Source: Isoperla grammatica
Lineage: Eukaryota; Arthropoda; Insecta; Plecoptera; Perlodidae
Length of the DNA stretch: 64,000 nucleotides
Assembly: GCA_945910005.1 (NCBI GenBank)
Contig: OX246749.1
Span: 26,624,679-26,688,678 of the forward strand
Direction: 5' to 3'
In this document: positions 43,769 to 53,181 of the stretch, piece after piece
How positions within the stretch are numbered: position 1 is the stretch's first letter
Layout of the letters: each line of letters opens with the position of its first letter
The notes under the pieces: generated by a model
Databases searched by the model: none
What the model was told of the DNA's origin: nothing
What the model saw: the letters and a program-made list of their open reading frames with translations, nothing else
Program-made: the position numbers and the translations under genes

Positions 43769-44340
43769 CGACGAATGAGAATCACTTCAATACGCTATCG
43801 GCTACACTCACCATGATTGCAAGCAGGGAACACTAGACCAGTCTCACAGCTAAAACACTAAGACATGATCTAAGAAATTGCCTAGAGTTTAATTACAGTT
43901 ACAAATCAAAGGTCCAATAGGTTATCGTTCTTATCTGTAGTCACCAATACCTCCCTCCCCCCCCCCCCCTCCCCCATCCACTCATAACCCGCGGATGTCT
44001 ACTCAGTGAAACATCAGGCAGATTGGTGCTGGGGTGGGGGGGGGGGGGGAGGGTAAATGAATTAGTGATTATGATGTAGTATTTATTTTTCACTCGGCAT
44101 TGAACTGTCACTTGACGACAAGTTACATTTTGCGACGCAAATTGTATTTTCAGCATTTATTGTGGTAATTGTTATATTTGTGATAAAGCGATATGAAAAC
44201 TAATAAAGACGACATGTTTCTTAATTTGAATGGCTAATCTACCTGAAGGAGTCAACCATGTTTGAATTGAACTAATTAAATCATATTCCCATGTGAAATG
44301 ATCTACATGCTACTTATAACATTATATTCACCTGACACAA
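43769..44340. other. Unique AT-rich DNA with a C-tract/G-tract pair
   Basis: No gene was found. A 71-codon minus-strand frame (43941-44156) only reads through the homopolymer tracts. Confidence 0.5.
43953..44053. repeat. Inverted poly(C)/poly(G) pair
   Basis: The left arm 43953-43976 is CCCT, thirteen C, T, CCCCCA. The right arm 44030-44053 is TGGGGT, fourteen G, A, GGG. The arms are reverse complements but for one or two positions and enclose 53 nt. They could form a hairpin, or G-quadruplex/i-motif structures; homopolymer lengths may contain sequencing error. Confidence 0.7.
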
Positions 44341-44511
44341 TATTAAGGTGATTGGATTATTGGGACGGAATGTCCGAGGGCTGTTAGTATGAGTCTATCC
44401 CAGCATTCGCTTTTACTGCTAAGGAAAACCTCGGAAAACCTTCAGTCAGGATTGCCGGTGGCCGGAATTGAGCCAGTGACCTGCCGAATAATGCCCGGTG
44501 TCCATATCTTT
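44341..44511 (-). mobile_element. Possible tRNA-like retroposon fragment
   Basis: It contains a repeated GGAAAACCTC/GGAAAACCTT pair (about 44421-44441) and GGAATTGAGCC (44464-44474). The reverse complement of the latter, GGCTCAATTCC, differs at one position from a polymerase III box B consensus. From memory, similar strings recur in dispersed arthropod repeats. Box A is not identifiable, because satellite B begins at 44512. The assignment is tentative. Confidence 0.25.
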
Positions 44512-46033
44512 TGCCGTGCGGCAAGCTGATGCGCGTTCCCATCATCACAACGGTATCGTCGTGGTAGTGCCGCGTGGCATGCTGATGCGCGGTGCCCATC
44601 ATAACAACGGTATCGTCGCGGTAGTGCCGCGCGGTAAGCTGATGCGGGGTGCTCATCATCACAACGGTATCGTCGCGGTAGTGCCGCGTGGCAAGCTGAT
44701 GCGGGGTGCCCATCATACAACAGTATCGTCGTGGTAGTGCCGCGTGGCAAACTGATGCGGGGTGCCCATCATAACAACGGTATCATCGTGGTAGTGCCGC
44801 GTGGCAAACTGATGCGCGGTGCCCATCATCACAACGGTATCGTCGTGGTAGTGCCGCGTGGCAAACTGATGCGCGGTGCCCATCATCACAACGGTATCGT
44901 CGCGGTAGTGCCGCGCGGCAAGCTGATGCGGGGTGCCCATCATCACAACGGTATCGTCGCGGTAGTGCCGCGTGGCAAGCTGATGCGCGGTGCCCATCTA
45001 CTTAACGGTATCGTCGCAGTAGTGCCGCGCGGCAAGCTGATGTGGTGTCCATCATCTTAACGGTATAGTCGCGGTAGTGCCGTGCGGCAATCTGATGCGG
45101 GGTGCCCATCATCACAACGGTATAGTCGCGGTAGTGCCGCGCGGCAAGCTGTAGCGCGGTGCCCATCTACTTAACGGTATCGTCGCAGTAGTGCCGCGCG
45201 GCAAGCTGATGCGGTGTCCATCATCTCAACGGTATAGTCGCGGTAGTGCCGTGCGGCAATCTGATGCGGGGTGCCCATCTACTTAACGGTATCGTCGCAG
45301 TAGTGCCGCGCGGCAAGCTGATGCGGTGTCCATCATCTCAACGGTATAGTCGCGGTAGTGCCGTGCGGCAATCTGATGCGGGGTGCCCATCATCACAACG
45401 GTATAGTCGAGGTAGTGCCGCGCGGCAAGCTGATGCGCGGTGCCCATCATCACAACGGTATAGTCGCGGTAGTGCCGCGCGGCAAGCTGATGCGGGGTGC
45501 CCATCATCACAACGGTATCGTCGTGGTAGTGCCGCGCGGCAAGCTGATGCGGGGTGCCCATCATCACAAAGGTATCGTCGCGGTAGTGCCGCGCGGCAAG
45601 CTGATGCGCGGTGCCCATCATCAAAACGGTATCATCGCGGTAGTACCGCGTGGCAAGCTGATGCGCGGTGCCCATCATCACAACGGTATCGTCGCGGTAG
45701 TGCCGCGCGGCAAGCTGATGCGGTGCCCATCATCACAACGGTATTGTCGTGGTAGTACCGCGTGGCAAGCTGATGCGCGGTGCCCATCATCACAACGGTA
45801 TCGTCGCGGTAGTGCCGCGCGGCAAGCTGATGCAGTGCCCATCATCACAACGGTATCGTCGCGGTAGTGCCGCGCGGCAAGCTGATGCGGTTTCCATCAT
45901 CTCAACGGTATAGTCGCGGTAGTACCGCGTGGCAAGCTGATGCGCGGTGCCCATCATCACAACGGTATCGTCGCGGTAGTGCCGCGCGGCAAGCTGATGC
46001 GGTGCCCATCATCACAACGGTATCGTCGCGGTA

Positions 46034-47043
46034 GTGCCGCGCGGCAAGCTGATGCGGTGCCCATCATCACAACGGTATCGTCGTGGTAGTGCCGCGCGGC
46101 AAGCTGATGCGGGGTGCCCATCATCACAACGGTATCGTCGCGGTAGTGCCGCGCGGCAAGCTGACGCTCGGTGCCCATCATCACAACGGTATTGTCACGG
46201 TAGTGCCGCGCGGCAAGCTGATGCGCGGTGCCCATCATCACAACGGTATCGTCGCGGTAGTGCCGCGCGGCAAGCTGATGCGGTGCCCATCATCACAACG
46301 GTATCGTCGCGGTAGTGCCGCGCGGCAAGCTGATGCGGTGCCCATCATCACAACGGTATCGTCGTGGTAGTGCCGCGCGGCAAGCTGATGCGGGGTGCCC
46401 ATCATCACAACGGTATCGTCGCGGTAGTACCGCGTGGCAAGCTGATGCGCGGTGCCCATCATCACAACGGTATCGTCGCGGTAGTGCCGCGCGGCAAGCT
46501 GATGCGGTGCCCATCATCACAACGGTATCGTCGCGGTAGTGCCGCGCGGCAAGCTGATGCGGTGCCCATCATCACAACGGTATCGTCGTGGTAAAGCCGC
46601 GCGGCAAGCTGATGCGGGGTGCCCATCATCACAACGGTATCGTCGCGGTAGTGCCGCGCGGCAAGCTGACGCTCGGTGCCCATCATCACAACGGTATTGT
46701 CACGGTAGTGCCGCGCGGCAAGTTGATGCGCGGTGCCCATCATCACAACGGTATCGTCGCGGTAGTGCCGCGCGGCAAGCTGATGCGGTGCCCATCATCA
46801 CAACGGTATCGTCGCGGTAGTGCCGCGCGGCAAGCTGATGCGGTGCCCATCATCACAACGGTATCGTCGTGGTAGTGCCGCGCGGCAAGCTGATGCGGGG
46901 TGCCCATCATCACAACGGTATCGTCGCGGTAGTGCCGCGCGGCAAGCTGACGCTCGGTGCCCATCATCACAACGGTATCGTCGTGGTAGTGCCGCGCGGC
47001 AAGCTAAAGCTGGGTGCCCATCACCACAACGTTATCGTCGCGG
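46034..47043 (+). repeat. 505-bp higher-order duplication in satellite B
   Basis: The unit order from 46034 recurs from 46539, and 46083/46588 and 46315/46820 are equivalent positions, all 505 bp apart (nine units mixing 55 and 57 bp). A variant GACGCTCGGTGCC marks both blocks. Confidence 0.7.
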
Positions 47044-47868
47044 TAGTGCCGCGCGGCAAGCTGACGCTCGGTGCCCATCATCACAACGGTATTGTCACGG
47101 TAGTGCCGCGCGGCAAGCTGATGCGCGGTGCCCATCATCACAACGGTATTGTCGCGGTAGTGCCGCGCGGCAAGCTGATGCGCGGTTCCCATCATCACAA
47201 CGGTATTGTCGCGGTAGTGCCGCGCGGCAATCTGATGCGAGGTGCCCATCATCAAACGGGATCGTCAAGAGAGTGCCGCTCGGCAAGCTTATGCGGTGCC
47301 CATCATCACAACGGTATCTTTACGGTAGTGCCGCGCGGCAAGCTGATGCGAGGTGCTGCCCATCATCACAACTGTACGTCGTGGTAGTGCCGCGCGGCAA
47401 GCTGATGCGGTGCCCATCATCACAACGGTATCGACGTGGTAGTGCCGCGCGGCAAGCTTATGCGGTGCCCATCATCACAACGGTATCGTCACGGTAGTGC
47501 CGCGCGGCAAGCTGATGCGGTGGCCATCATCACAACGGTCTTGTCGCGGTAGTGCCGCGCGGCAATCTGATGCGAGGTGCCCATCATCAAACGGGATCGT
47601 CAAGGGAGTGCCGCTCGGCAAGCTGATGCGCGGTGCCCATCATCACAACGGTATCGTCGTGGTAGTGCCGCGCGGCAAGCTGATGCGGTGCCCATCATCA
47701 CAACGGTATTGTCGCGGTAGTGCCGCGCGGCACGCTGATGCTCGGTGCCCATCATCACAACGGTATTGTCGTGGTAGTGCCGCGCGGCAAGTTGATGCGG
47801 GGTTCCCATCATCACAACGGTATCGTCGTGGTAGTGCCGCGCGGCAAGCTGATGCGGGGTGTCCATCA

Positions 47869-47878
47869 TCACAACAGT
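47869..47878 (+). repeat. 5' target-site duplication of the retrotransposon
   Basis: TCACAACAGT, identical to 54358-54367. Most satellite units read TCACAACGGT here, so both junction copies share an uncommon G-to-A variant, as expected if one unit was duplicated on insertion. A preceding A may also belong but cannot be told from the poly(A). Confidence 0.85.
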
Positions 47879-48387
47879 GGCCGTTAGGCCGTGACTGAGC
47901 TAGTTCTCGGTATGGAGGGGGATCTACGGGGGTTAGGGTGCCCTGGAAACCGGGCTGGACGGTAACCCTGAAAAGGGTGAAGTTCTAGTCTGGGACCTGG
48001 ACGCAGCCTGCCTTAACGATGTATCTGACCCTCCTAGCCCATGGTTCACCTTCACGTGGTACGGCTGTTAAGGTCGACAACGAGGGAGGCGAGGAGACAA
48101 GTTGGCTAGTGCACTTGGACTCTCAAATCCTTACGTCGACCGAACTAAGAACCGGGCGGAGACTTGCCTTAACTGGCCGGTCTCTATAGAAGGAAACTAT
48201 TCAAAACCCGCTAAATCCAATAGGTAGGGAAACCAGGCCTAGGGATTTGTTGGCCAACGGCGTTACGTATGGTCTTACTGGCCTAAACCCCGGGTACCTG
48301 GCGCCCCCGGGGGGATGGAAATGCCTTGCCCAGATAATGTGCTCTGTTTGGGTGGACATGCTATCACAAGTACTCGTGGGATTTACA
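47879..48387 (+). other. 5' UTR of the retrotransposon
   Basis: GC-rich leader starting GGCC-GTTA-GGCC, a self-complementary tract right at the insertion junction. A TTG-initiated extension of the ORF1 frame reaches back to 48247 but contains no domain. The region should hold the internal promoter normally found in R1-type elements; none can be pinpointed. Confidence 0.6.
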
Positions 48388-49899
48388 ATGACTGACAAAT
48401 TAACAAAAAGGGATGAAGAGAAGGGAAGAGGGACATGGATGGATGATGACCCTGCAAGTCTTACTGGAACTGAATCGGAAAAGAGCTCTGATGAAGAGAA
48501 TAGTTTCCGGAGATCTGGGAAAACGCCCAGGACACCCATCAAAGGGAGTGAGAAGGGTGAAGCTAGAGGTGACAAAAGCAAGAAGAAGATGGTTAAAGAG
48601 GGGGATACGGTCCAGATGTTTAGAAGGGTCAAAAATGAGTTAGAAGGAACTATAAGAAGCGATACCAGAATGAGCCATCAAACCAAGAACATGTGTTATG
48701 AGCTAATAAGGAATATGGATGAGGTAGTCCAAAGTATGTTAAGGGAGAATATCATAGCAAGAGCCTTAACGGACGAGAACAAAAGAATGGGAATTAACCT
48801 AGAAAGCATGATTGACAACATTAACAAAACAAGAGAGGAATTAAGGGGCGAGGTCTTTGAGATTGCTAAAGCGAGTAAAAGCATCCAGAGGATTGAGGAT
48901 TTAACGAGGAAGGTCTCTGAGAATCAGGAAGATCTGAAGACCAAGGTGCTGGATTTAACAGACAGAGTAGATGTAATGAGCCAGGAGCAGACTAACTCGA
49001 CAGGGAAACTCGAAGAAGTTGCCGAACAAATAAGTAAGGCCCCTAGAACCTTTGCAGAAGTGGTCGGTAAGGACCAAAATGGCAAAAGATCAGATAGCGG
49101 AAGAGGTCTCGATAAGGAGGACATGAGGCGGAAGTTTAAAACAATCTTCATTAAGTCTACAAGTGAGGAGGAGGAAAAACCTTCTAGTGAGGCTATAAGA
49201 GACTTGGCCACTTCAACACTTAAAGAAGAGTTGAAGCACCTGAGGATAAGACAATTACGAACAATTAGAGATCATGGCATAGTCATAGAAGTGGACAACG
49301 ACACTGACCTGAAGAAATTAACCGAAAGCCAGAAACTCCAGGACATGGGTCTAAAGATTGAGTGTCTACAAAAGAAACGTCCTAAATTGCTAGTTTTTGA
49401 TGTACCCAAAGAGATGGACGATCAAGAAATAAAAAGGGAACTGTACGACAGGAACTTTGACCTAAACGAAGGAACGTTCGAGAGCTTCGAGCAAAACGTG
49501 AACATAGTTAAGAGGCAATCTAGTAAAGACAATGACAAGGGAAATAACATTATCATGGAAATGCACCATAAGATTTTCGGGAGATTGATTGGATCTGGGA
49601 GAGTCTACATCGGGCACAGATCCCATAAAGCAATAGAATTCCTGGTCCCAACTCGTTGCTTTAAATGTCTCGGATATGGACACATTGCATCGGCGTGTAC
49701 TGAGAAGCAAGTGACCTGCAGGCACTGTGGGAGAAATGGACATACTGGAGAAACTTGCCCTAGAAGTAGAGAACCACCGCAGTGCATAAACTGTAATGCC
49801 AGAAGAAGGAATGACAATCATAACTATCGAGACCCCACATGCCCTGAGTACCTGAGGGCGCTTGAGACACTTAGAACCAAAATTGAGTATGGCTGGTAG
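48388..49899 (+). CDS. Retrotransposon ORF1, gag-like nucleic-acid-binding protein
   Basis: 503 residues from ATG at 48388, the start that follows the leader and gives MTDKLTKRDEEKG. Two earlier in-frame ATGs (48337 and 48358) and a TTG at 48247 are possible but less likely. Residues 1-80 are charged. About 141-217 is heptad-like and Glu/Lys-rich, probably coiled coil for multimerisation. About 284-410 matches the conserved gag fold of R1/Jockey ORF1s (RDHGIVIEV, KLLVFDVPKEM, RVYIGHRS). Three zinc knuckles follow: CX2CX4HX4C at 424-437 and 444-457, then CX2CX8HX6C at 466-485. Such proteins bind the element RNA and form the ribonucleoprotein used for target-primed reverse transcription. The stop TAG lies 8 nt after the ORF2 ATG. 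The frame is uninterrupted, unlike ORF2. Confidence 0.92.
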   Translation: MTDKLTKRDEEKGRGTWMDDDPASLTGTESEKSSDEENSFRRSGKTPRTPIKGSEKGEARGDKSKKKMVKEGDTVQMFRRVKNELEGTIRSDTRMSHQTKNMCYELIRNMDEVVQSMLRENIIARALTDENKRMGINLESMIDNINKTREELRGEVFEIAKASKSIQRIEDLTRKVSENQEDLKTKVLDLTDRVDVMSQEQTNSTGKLEEVAEQISKAPRTFAEVVGKDQNGKRSDSGRGLDKEDMRRKFKTIFIKSTSEEEEKPSSEAIRDLATSTLKEELKHLRIRQLRTIRDHGIVIEVDNDTDLKKLTESQKLQDMGLKIECLQKKRPKLLVFDVPKEMDDQEIKRELYDRNFDLNEGTFESFEQNVNIVKRQSSKDNDKGNNIIMEMHHKIFGRLIGSGRVYIGHRSHKAIEFLVPTRCFKCLGYGHIASACTEKQVTCRHCGRNGHTGETCPRSREPPQCINCNARRRNDNHNYRDPTCPEYLRALETLRTKIEYGW

Positions 49900-51493
49900 C
49901 AGAAGTGATCATTTAAGAGTAGTTCAAATAAACGCGCAGCGTTCAAGGGTTGTGGCTTATCAGGTGAAAGCCTATATGGAAGAACACAATATTGACGTGG
50001 CTCTAATCCAGGAACCATACAATTTTAAAAAGAGGGTCAAGGGCTATGGTTCCTACCGTATCATTGAAGTTGAAGGACAGATGGACGGATGGACGGCTGT
50101 GGTAATAAGGAATAGAGACGTCACAGTTACAAGAGTAAATGCCCTCTGTACTACGCACATGTCATGTGGCATTATAAACGGCCCTATGGGGGAGATTTGC
50201 CTTGCATCCATGTACTTCCAACCATCGCATGAGATCGACATATATCTACAAGAACTAGAAAGACTTGTAAATTGTATGAGAAATAAGAGCCTTATCATTG
50301 GTATCGATACTAATGCGGCGTCGAAAATGTGGTACAGCAAAAACAGTGATGAAAAAGGGGAAAGACTGGAAGAAGTCCTCATCGCAGAAGATCTACTAAT
50401 AGTCAATGAGCCCTGCGACTTATTCACGTTCAGTACAAACAATGGAGAGTCGAATATTGACATCACAGTGACGAATGGTCCAAGTATTAGGAACTGGAAA
50501 GTCAGAGAACATGGTTGTACCAGTGACCACAGACTTATAACCTTTGAGTATGTAAAAGATAGACCGGTGATATCCACTGAAGACATAAATGCGGGATTAA
50601 GGTATAATATCAAAACGGCCAAATGGGATGTGTTTGAAGAAGAAATTACTCGGAGGCTTCAGCATTGGCAGCTAACACTGCCTGCGACAGCAGTAGAGAG
50701 TGTAAACTACTTAACAAAGACCATGATGGACGCATCGAGTAAAGCGATGAAACCTAAGAAGAAAAGATACAGATGCGTTCCGTGGTGGTGTGAAGAGCTC
50801 ACAAGTCTAAGGAAAATTGTAAAGAAGAGGAGGAAGGAGCTGCATAATGCAAGAAGAAAGATGCCATGGGGTGGAAGTTCGGACAGAGTTGAAGAGGCGA
50901 AGCGAGAAGAACAGAAGGCTAGAAAGAAATATAAGTCAGAGATTAAGAAGAGAAAAGAGCAGTCTTGGAGAGACCTAATCCAAGGCCCTGGTAATGATGA
51001 CCCATGGGGTATAGTCAGTAAAATAACCAGGGGGAAGATTAGGGGAGACGACCTGTTCAGCACAGTACTTGACAAAGCAGGTGAGGAGACTGAAGATTGG
51101 GAAGAGTCAATGAGTGTGCTCCTTGACAAGATGATACCATTAGATGTTACAGAGGATGAAACGGCGATACAACAAACTATCAGGCTGGAAAATGAGCAAT
51201 ACGTCGGTGAAGGGGAAGAAGAGGACATCTCGTTGCAGGACATCGGAGAAGCGTTATACAAAATGCAGAATGGGAAAGCACCCGGATGGGACAGCCTGGA
51301 AAAAGAAATGGTCCTAAAGGTCTGGGAAATGTACCCTGAGTGCATCAGGAGGGTTTATAATAAATGCCTTCAAGAAAAAGTGTTCCCTAGCAGTTGGAAG
51401 ATTGGGACCTTAAAAATCTTGAAGAAGGCTCCTGATAAGGAGAACAACAGGGTTGGGAGCTATAGGCCAATTACTCTTATCTACCAGTCTTAG
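49889..51493 (+). CDS. Retrotransposon ORF2, 5' part: endonuclease and start of RT (frameshifted)
   Basis: ATG at 49889 lies inside the end of ORF1 (ATGGCTGGTAG, 11-nt overlap). Residues 1-220 form an AP-type endonuclease: N15 (INAQRS), E42 (QEPY), D140/N142 (GIDTNA), D191 (NIDITV) and D213/H214 (TSDHR) are the expected metal-binding and catalytic positions. It would nick the target DNA. Residues of about 270-400 are Lys/Arg/Glu-rich linker (KKKRYRCVPWW). The frame then enters the RT domain: NGKAPGWDSLEKEM, then GSYRPITL near residues 522-530. Within a few codons it shifts out and stops at TAG 51491-51493. The RT continues in another frame from 51481. The sequence at 51479-51480 looks like two extra bases relative to the family pattern, though a one-base loss nearby is equally compatible with the frames. 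Confidence 0.9.
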   Translation: MAGSRSDHLRVVQINAQRSRVVAYQVKAYMEEHNIDVALIQEPYNFKKRVKGYGSYRIIEVEGQMDGWTAVVIRNRDVTVTRVNALCTTHMSCGIINGPMGEICLASMYFQPSHEIDIYLQELERLVNCMRNKSLIIGIDTNAASKMWYSKNSDEKGERLEEVLIAEDLLIVNEPCDLFTFSTNNGESNIDITVTNGPSIRNWKVREHGCTSDHRLITFEYVKDRPVISTEDINAGLRYNIKTAKWDVFEEEITRRLQHWQLTLPATAVESVNYLTKTMMDASSKAMKPKKKRYRCVPWWCEELTSLRKIVKKRRKELHNARRKMPWGGSSDRVEEAKREEQKARKKYKSEIKKRKEQSWRDLIQGPGNDDPWGIVSKITRGKIRGDDLFSTVLDKAGEETEDWEESMSVLLDKMIPLDVTEDETAIQQTIRLENEQYVGEGEEEDISLQDIGEALYKMQNGKAPGWDSLEKEMVLKVWEMYPECIRRVYNKCLQEKVFPSSWKIGTLKILKKAPDKENNRVGSYRPITLIYQS

Positions 51494-53181
51494 GGAAGTT
51501 GTACGAGAAGATAATGGTTAAACGAGTAAATGACAAGTATCTCACCTCCGACCTATGTGCCCCTAATCAATTTGGCTTCAGAAGTGGCAAGTCTACAGAA
51601 GATGCGATAATTCAACTTCTACGGGAAGTGGAAAGCTCCGACTCGAAATACGTGTTGCTCATCTTTATTGATATCAGCGGAGCGTTCGATAACGTTTGGT
51701 GGCCCAGCATACTAAGAAGATTCCGGTTGTTGAGGGTCACGAAACAGATGTATGGAATGATCAACAGTTACTTCAGCGACAGACGAGTGGAGATCAAAAC
51801 CAAGTATTGTAAAACTGGAAGAGAGGTAAACAGAGGCTGCCCGCAAGGGTCTGTCCTAGGCCCTATAGCTTGGACTATGCTCTTTGATGAAGATACAAAT
51901 GACAACAACGTAGAAGGCACAACTACAATCGCATATGCGGATGATAAAGTAGTGATCGTGCGAGGCAAAAGCAGAGCCGAACTTGAAGATAGAGGAAATG
52001 CTGTACTTAGGAAGTGTGAAGCCTGGAATAAGACACACAAAATGGATATCTCCGAGGATAAGACCAAGTGCATGCTGATTAAAGGCAAATTATCACGAAA
52101 TAGAATGCCTATCATCAAGATTAAGGGTCGGAAGATAGACTACGTTAGAAGTTACAAGTATCTTGGAGTTATAATGGATGACTGCAGAACCTTTTTACCA
52201 CATGTCCAATACGTCAAGCAGAAAATTGTCTCCGTCTTTGGCATGATCAAGCGTATATCTAGACAGGAATGGGGTCTAAATTGCAGAACTCTGAGTACTT
52301 TATACGAAGCCATAGCTATTCCTATTATCAGCTACGCCGCGGCTGTTTGGATACATAGGCTACAACTAGTTAGGATGAACAGAACCATGAACGGAATACA
52401 AAGACAACTTCTCTTAATGATGACTAAGGGCTGTAGAACAGTCTCAACGGAAGCGCTAACAGTCATTGCGGGTAAGCTCCCCATCTCAATGGAAGTCGCG
52501 CTAAGGGCCTTCGCATACAACATCAGACATAACAACCAAATTTCATTTCACGGGATCGAGAACCAAATTACTCCAGAAATTGGTAGAGCAAAAAAGGTAT
52601 TTGTGCGTTGCGAGCTCAAGAGACTACGAGAAATCTTCTGGGATAGATGGCAGGTGGATTGGGATAGCTCCTCAAACGGAAGAACTACGTATAACTTCAT
52701 TCCAAATATAAGAAACAGAAGAGATTGGAAGTGGTTTGCTCCAGGGACGACCACAACATTCTGCATTACCGGACATGGGTCAATCCTGTCTAACTTGGTG
52801 AGGCTCGGGCTTGATACGGAGGATAAATGCAGATGTGGAGCAGTGGAGGATCTTTGGCATATTCTTTGCTCCTGCGAAGACTACGAGGAGATACGGCTGG
52901 AAACCATCGGGCAACTCCTGGAACACGTGAGGAGAAGCGAAGACCTTAAGCTATTCTTAGAAGAAGAAGGGCACTTCAGGAAATTAGAAGAGTTCTCTAA
53001 GAAGGCTTGGTCCTTAAGAGATGACAACAGGAAGAAAGCCATGGCAAGAGCAGCAAGAAGAAATATCAATGGGAGCACGGATGAAGAAGATGTCGGAGAA
53101 AATACGCAAGGACAACCTGAGGATTGGAGCGCGGAAGATACCTCTGTAGAAGAGGAGGTATCTGGGGAATCGTCAGGGTGA
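51481..53181 (+). CDS. Retrotransposon ORF2, 3' part: reverse transcriptase and zinc motif
   Basis: This continues ORF2 after the frameshift; it has no start of its own (TTG at 51499 is not a credible initiator). RT motifs in order: LPVLGKLYEK (51481), QFGFRSGKST (from about 51568), FIDISGAFDNVWW with the first catalytic Asp at 51670-51672, GCPQGSVLGP (about 51835-51864), YADD with the Asp pair at 51940-51945, and SYKYLGVIMDD. Downstream, CRCGAVEDLWHILCSC (Cys codons 52828, 52834, 52867, 52873; His 52858) is the C-terminal Cys/His motif typical of R1-clade ORF2. The tail is strongly acidic (STDEED..., EDTSVEEEVSG). With the 5' part the protein would be about 1,100 residues, normal for the clade. 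All catalytic residues are intact, so the frameshift is the only visible lesion. Confidence 0.9.
   Translation, partial: LPVLGKLYEKIMVKRVNDKYLTSDLCAPNQFGFRSGKSTEDAIIQLLREVESSDSKYVLLIFIDISGAFDNVWWPSILRRFRLLRVTKQMYGMINSYFSDRRVEIKTKYCKTGREVNRGCPQGSVLGPIAWTMLFDEDTNDNNVEGTTTIAYADDKVVIVRGKSRAELEDRGNAVLRKCEAWNKTHKMDISEDKTKCMLIKGKLSRNRMPIIKIKGRKIDYVRSYKYLGVIMDDCRTFLPHVQYVKQKIVSVFGMIKRISRQEWGLNCRTLSTLYEAIAIPIISYAAAVWIHRLQLVRMNRTMNGIQRQLLLMMTKGCRTVSTEALTVIAGKLPISMEVALRAFAYNIRHNNQISFHGIENQITPEIGRAKKVFVRCELKRLREIFWDRWQVDWDSSSNGRTTYNFIPNIRNRRDWKWFAPGTTTTFCITGHGSILSNLVRLGLDTEDKCRCGAVEDLWHILCSCEDYEEIRLETIGQLLEHVRRSEDLKLFLEEEGHFRKLEEFSKKAWSLRDDNRKKAMARAARRNINGSTDEEDVGENTQGQPEDWSAEDTSVEEEVSGESSG

Larger units (their letters stand above)
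44512..47878 (+). repeat. Satellite B, left block (55/57-bp units)
   Basis: The unit runs TAGTGCCGCGCGGCAAG, CTGATGCGGTGCCCATC, ATCACAACGGTATCG, TCGCGG. It is 55 bp with GCGGTGCCC, or 57 bp with GCGGGGTGCCC or GCGCGGTGCCC; about 60 copies. Each canonical unit contains the perfect 12-bp palindrome TGCCGCGCGGCA. CpG is abundant. The units lack stops in several frames on both strands, which produces many overlapping open frames (such as 45246-45755 and 46820-47497) with no coding value. Confidence 0.96.

Noticed and set aside
44384..47898. Overlapping open frames up to 225 codons on both strands in satellite B
   Set aside because: The unit lacks stops in several frames, and the same DNA is open on both strands. 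The peptides are repeat translations.
48247..48387. N-terminal extension of ORF1 from TTG at 48247
   Set aside because: A non-ATG start in a leader region with no conserved residues; ATG at 48388 is the better start.
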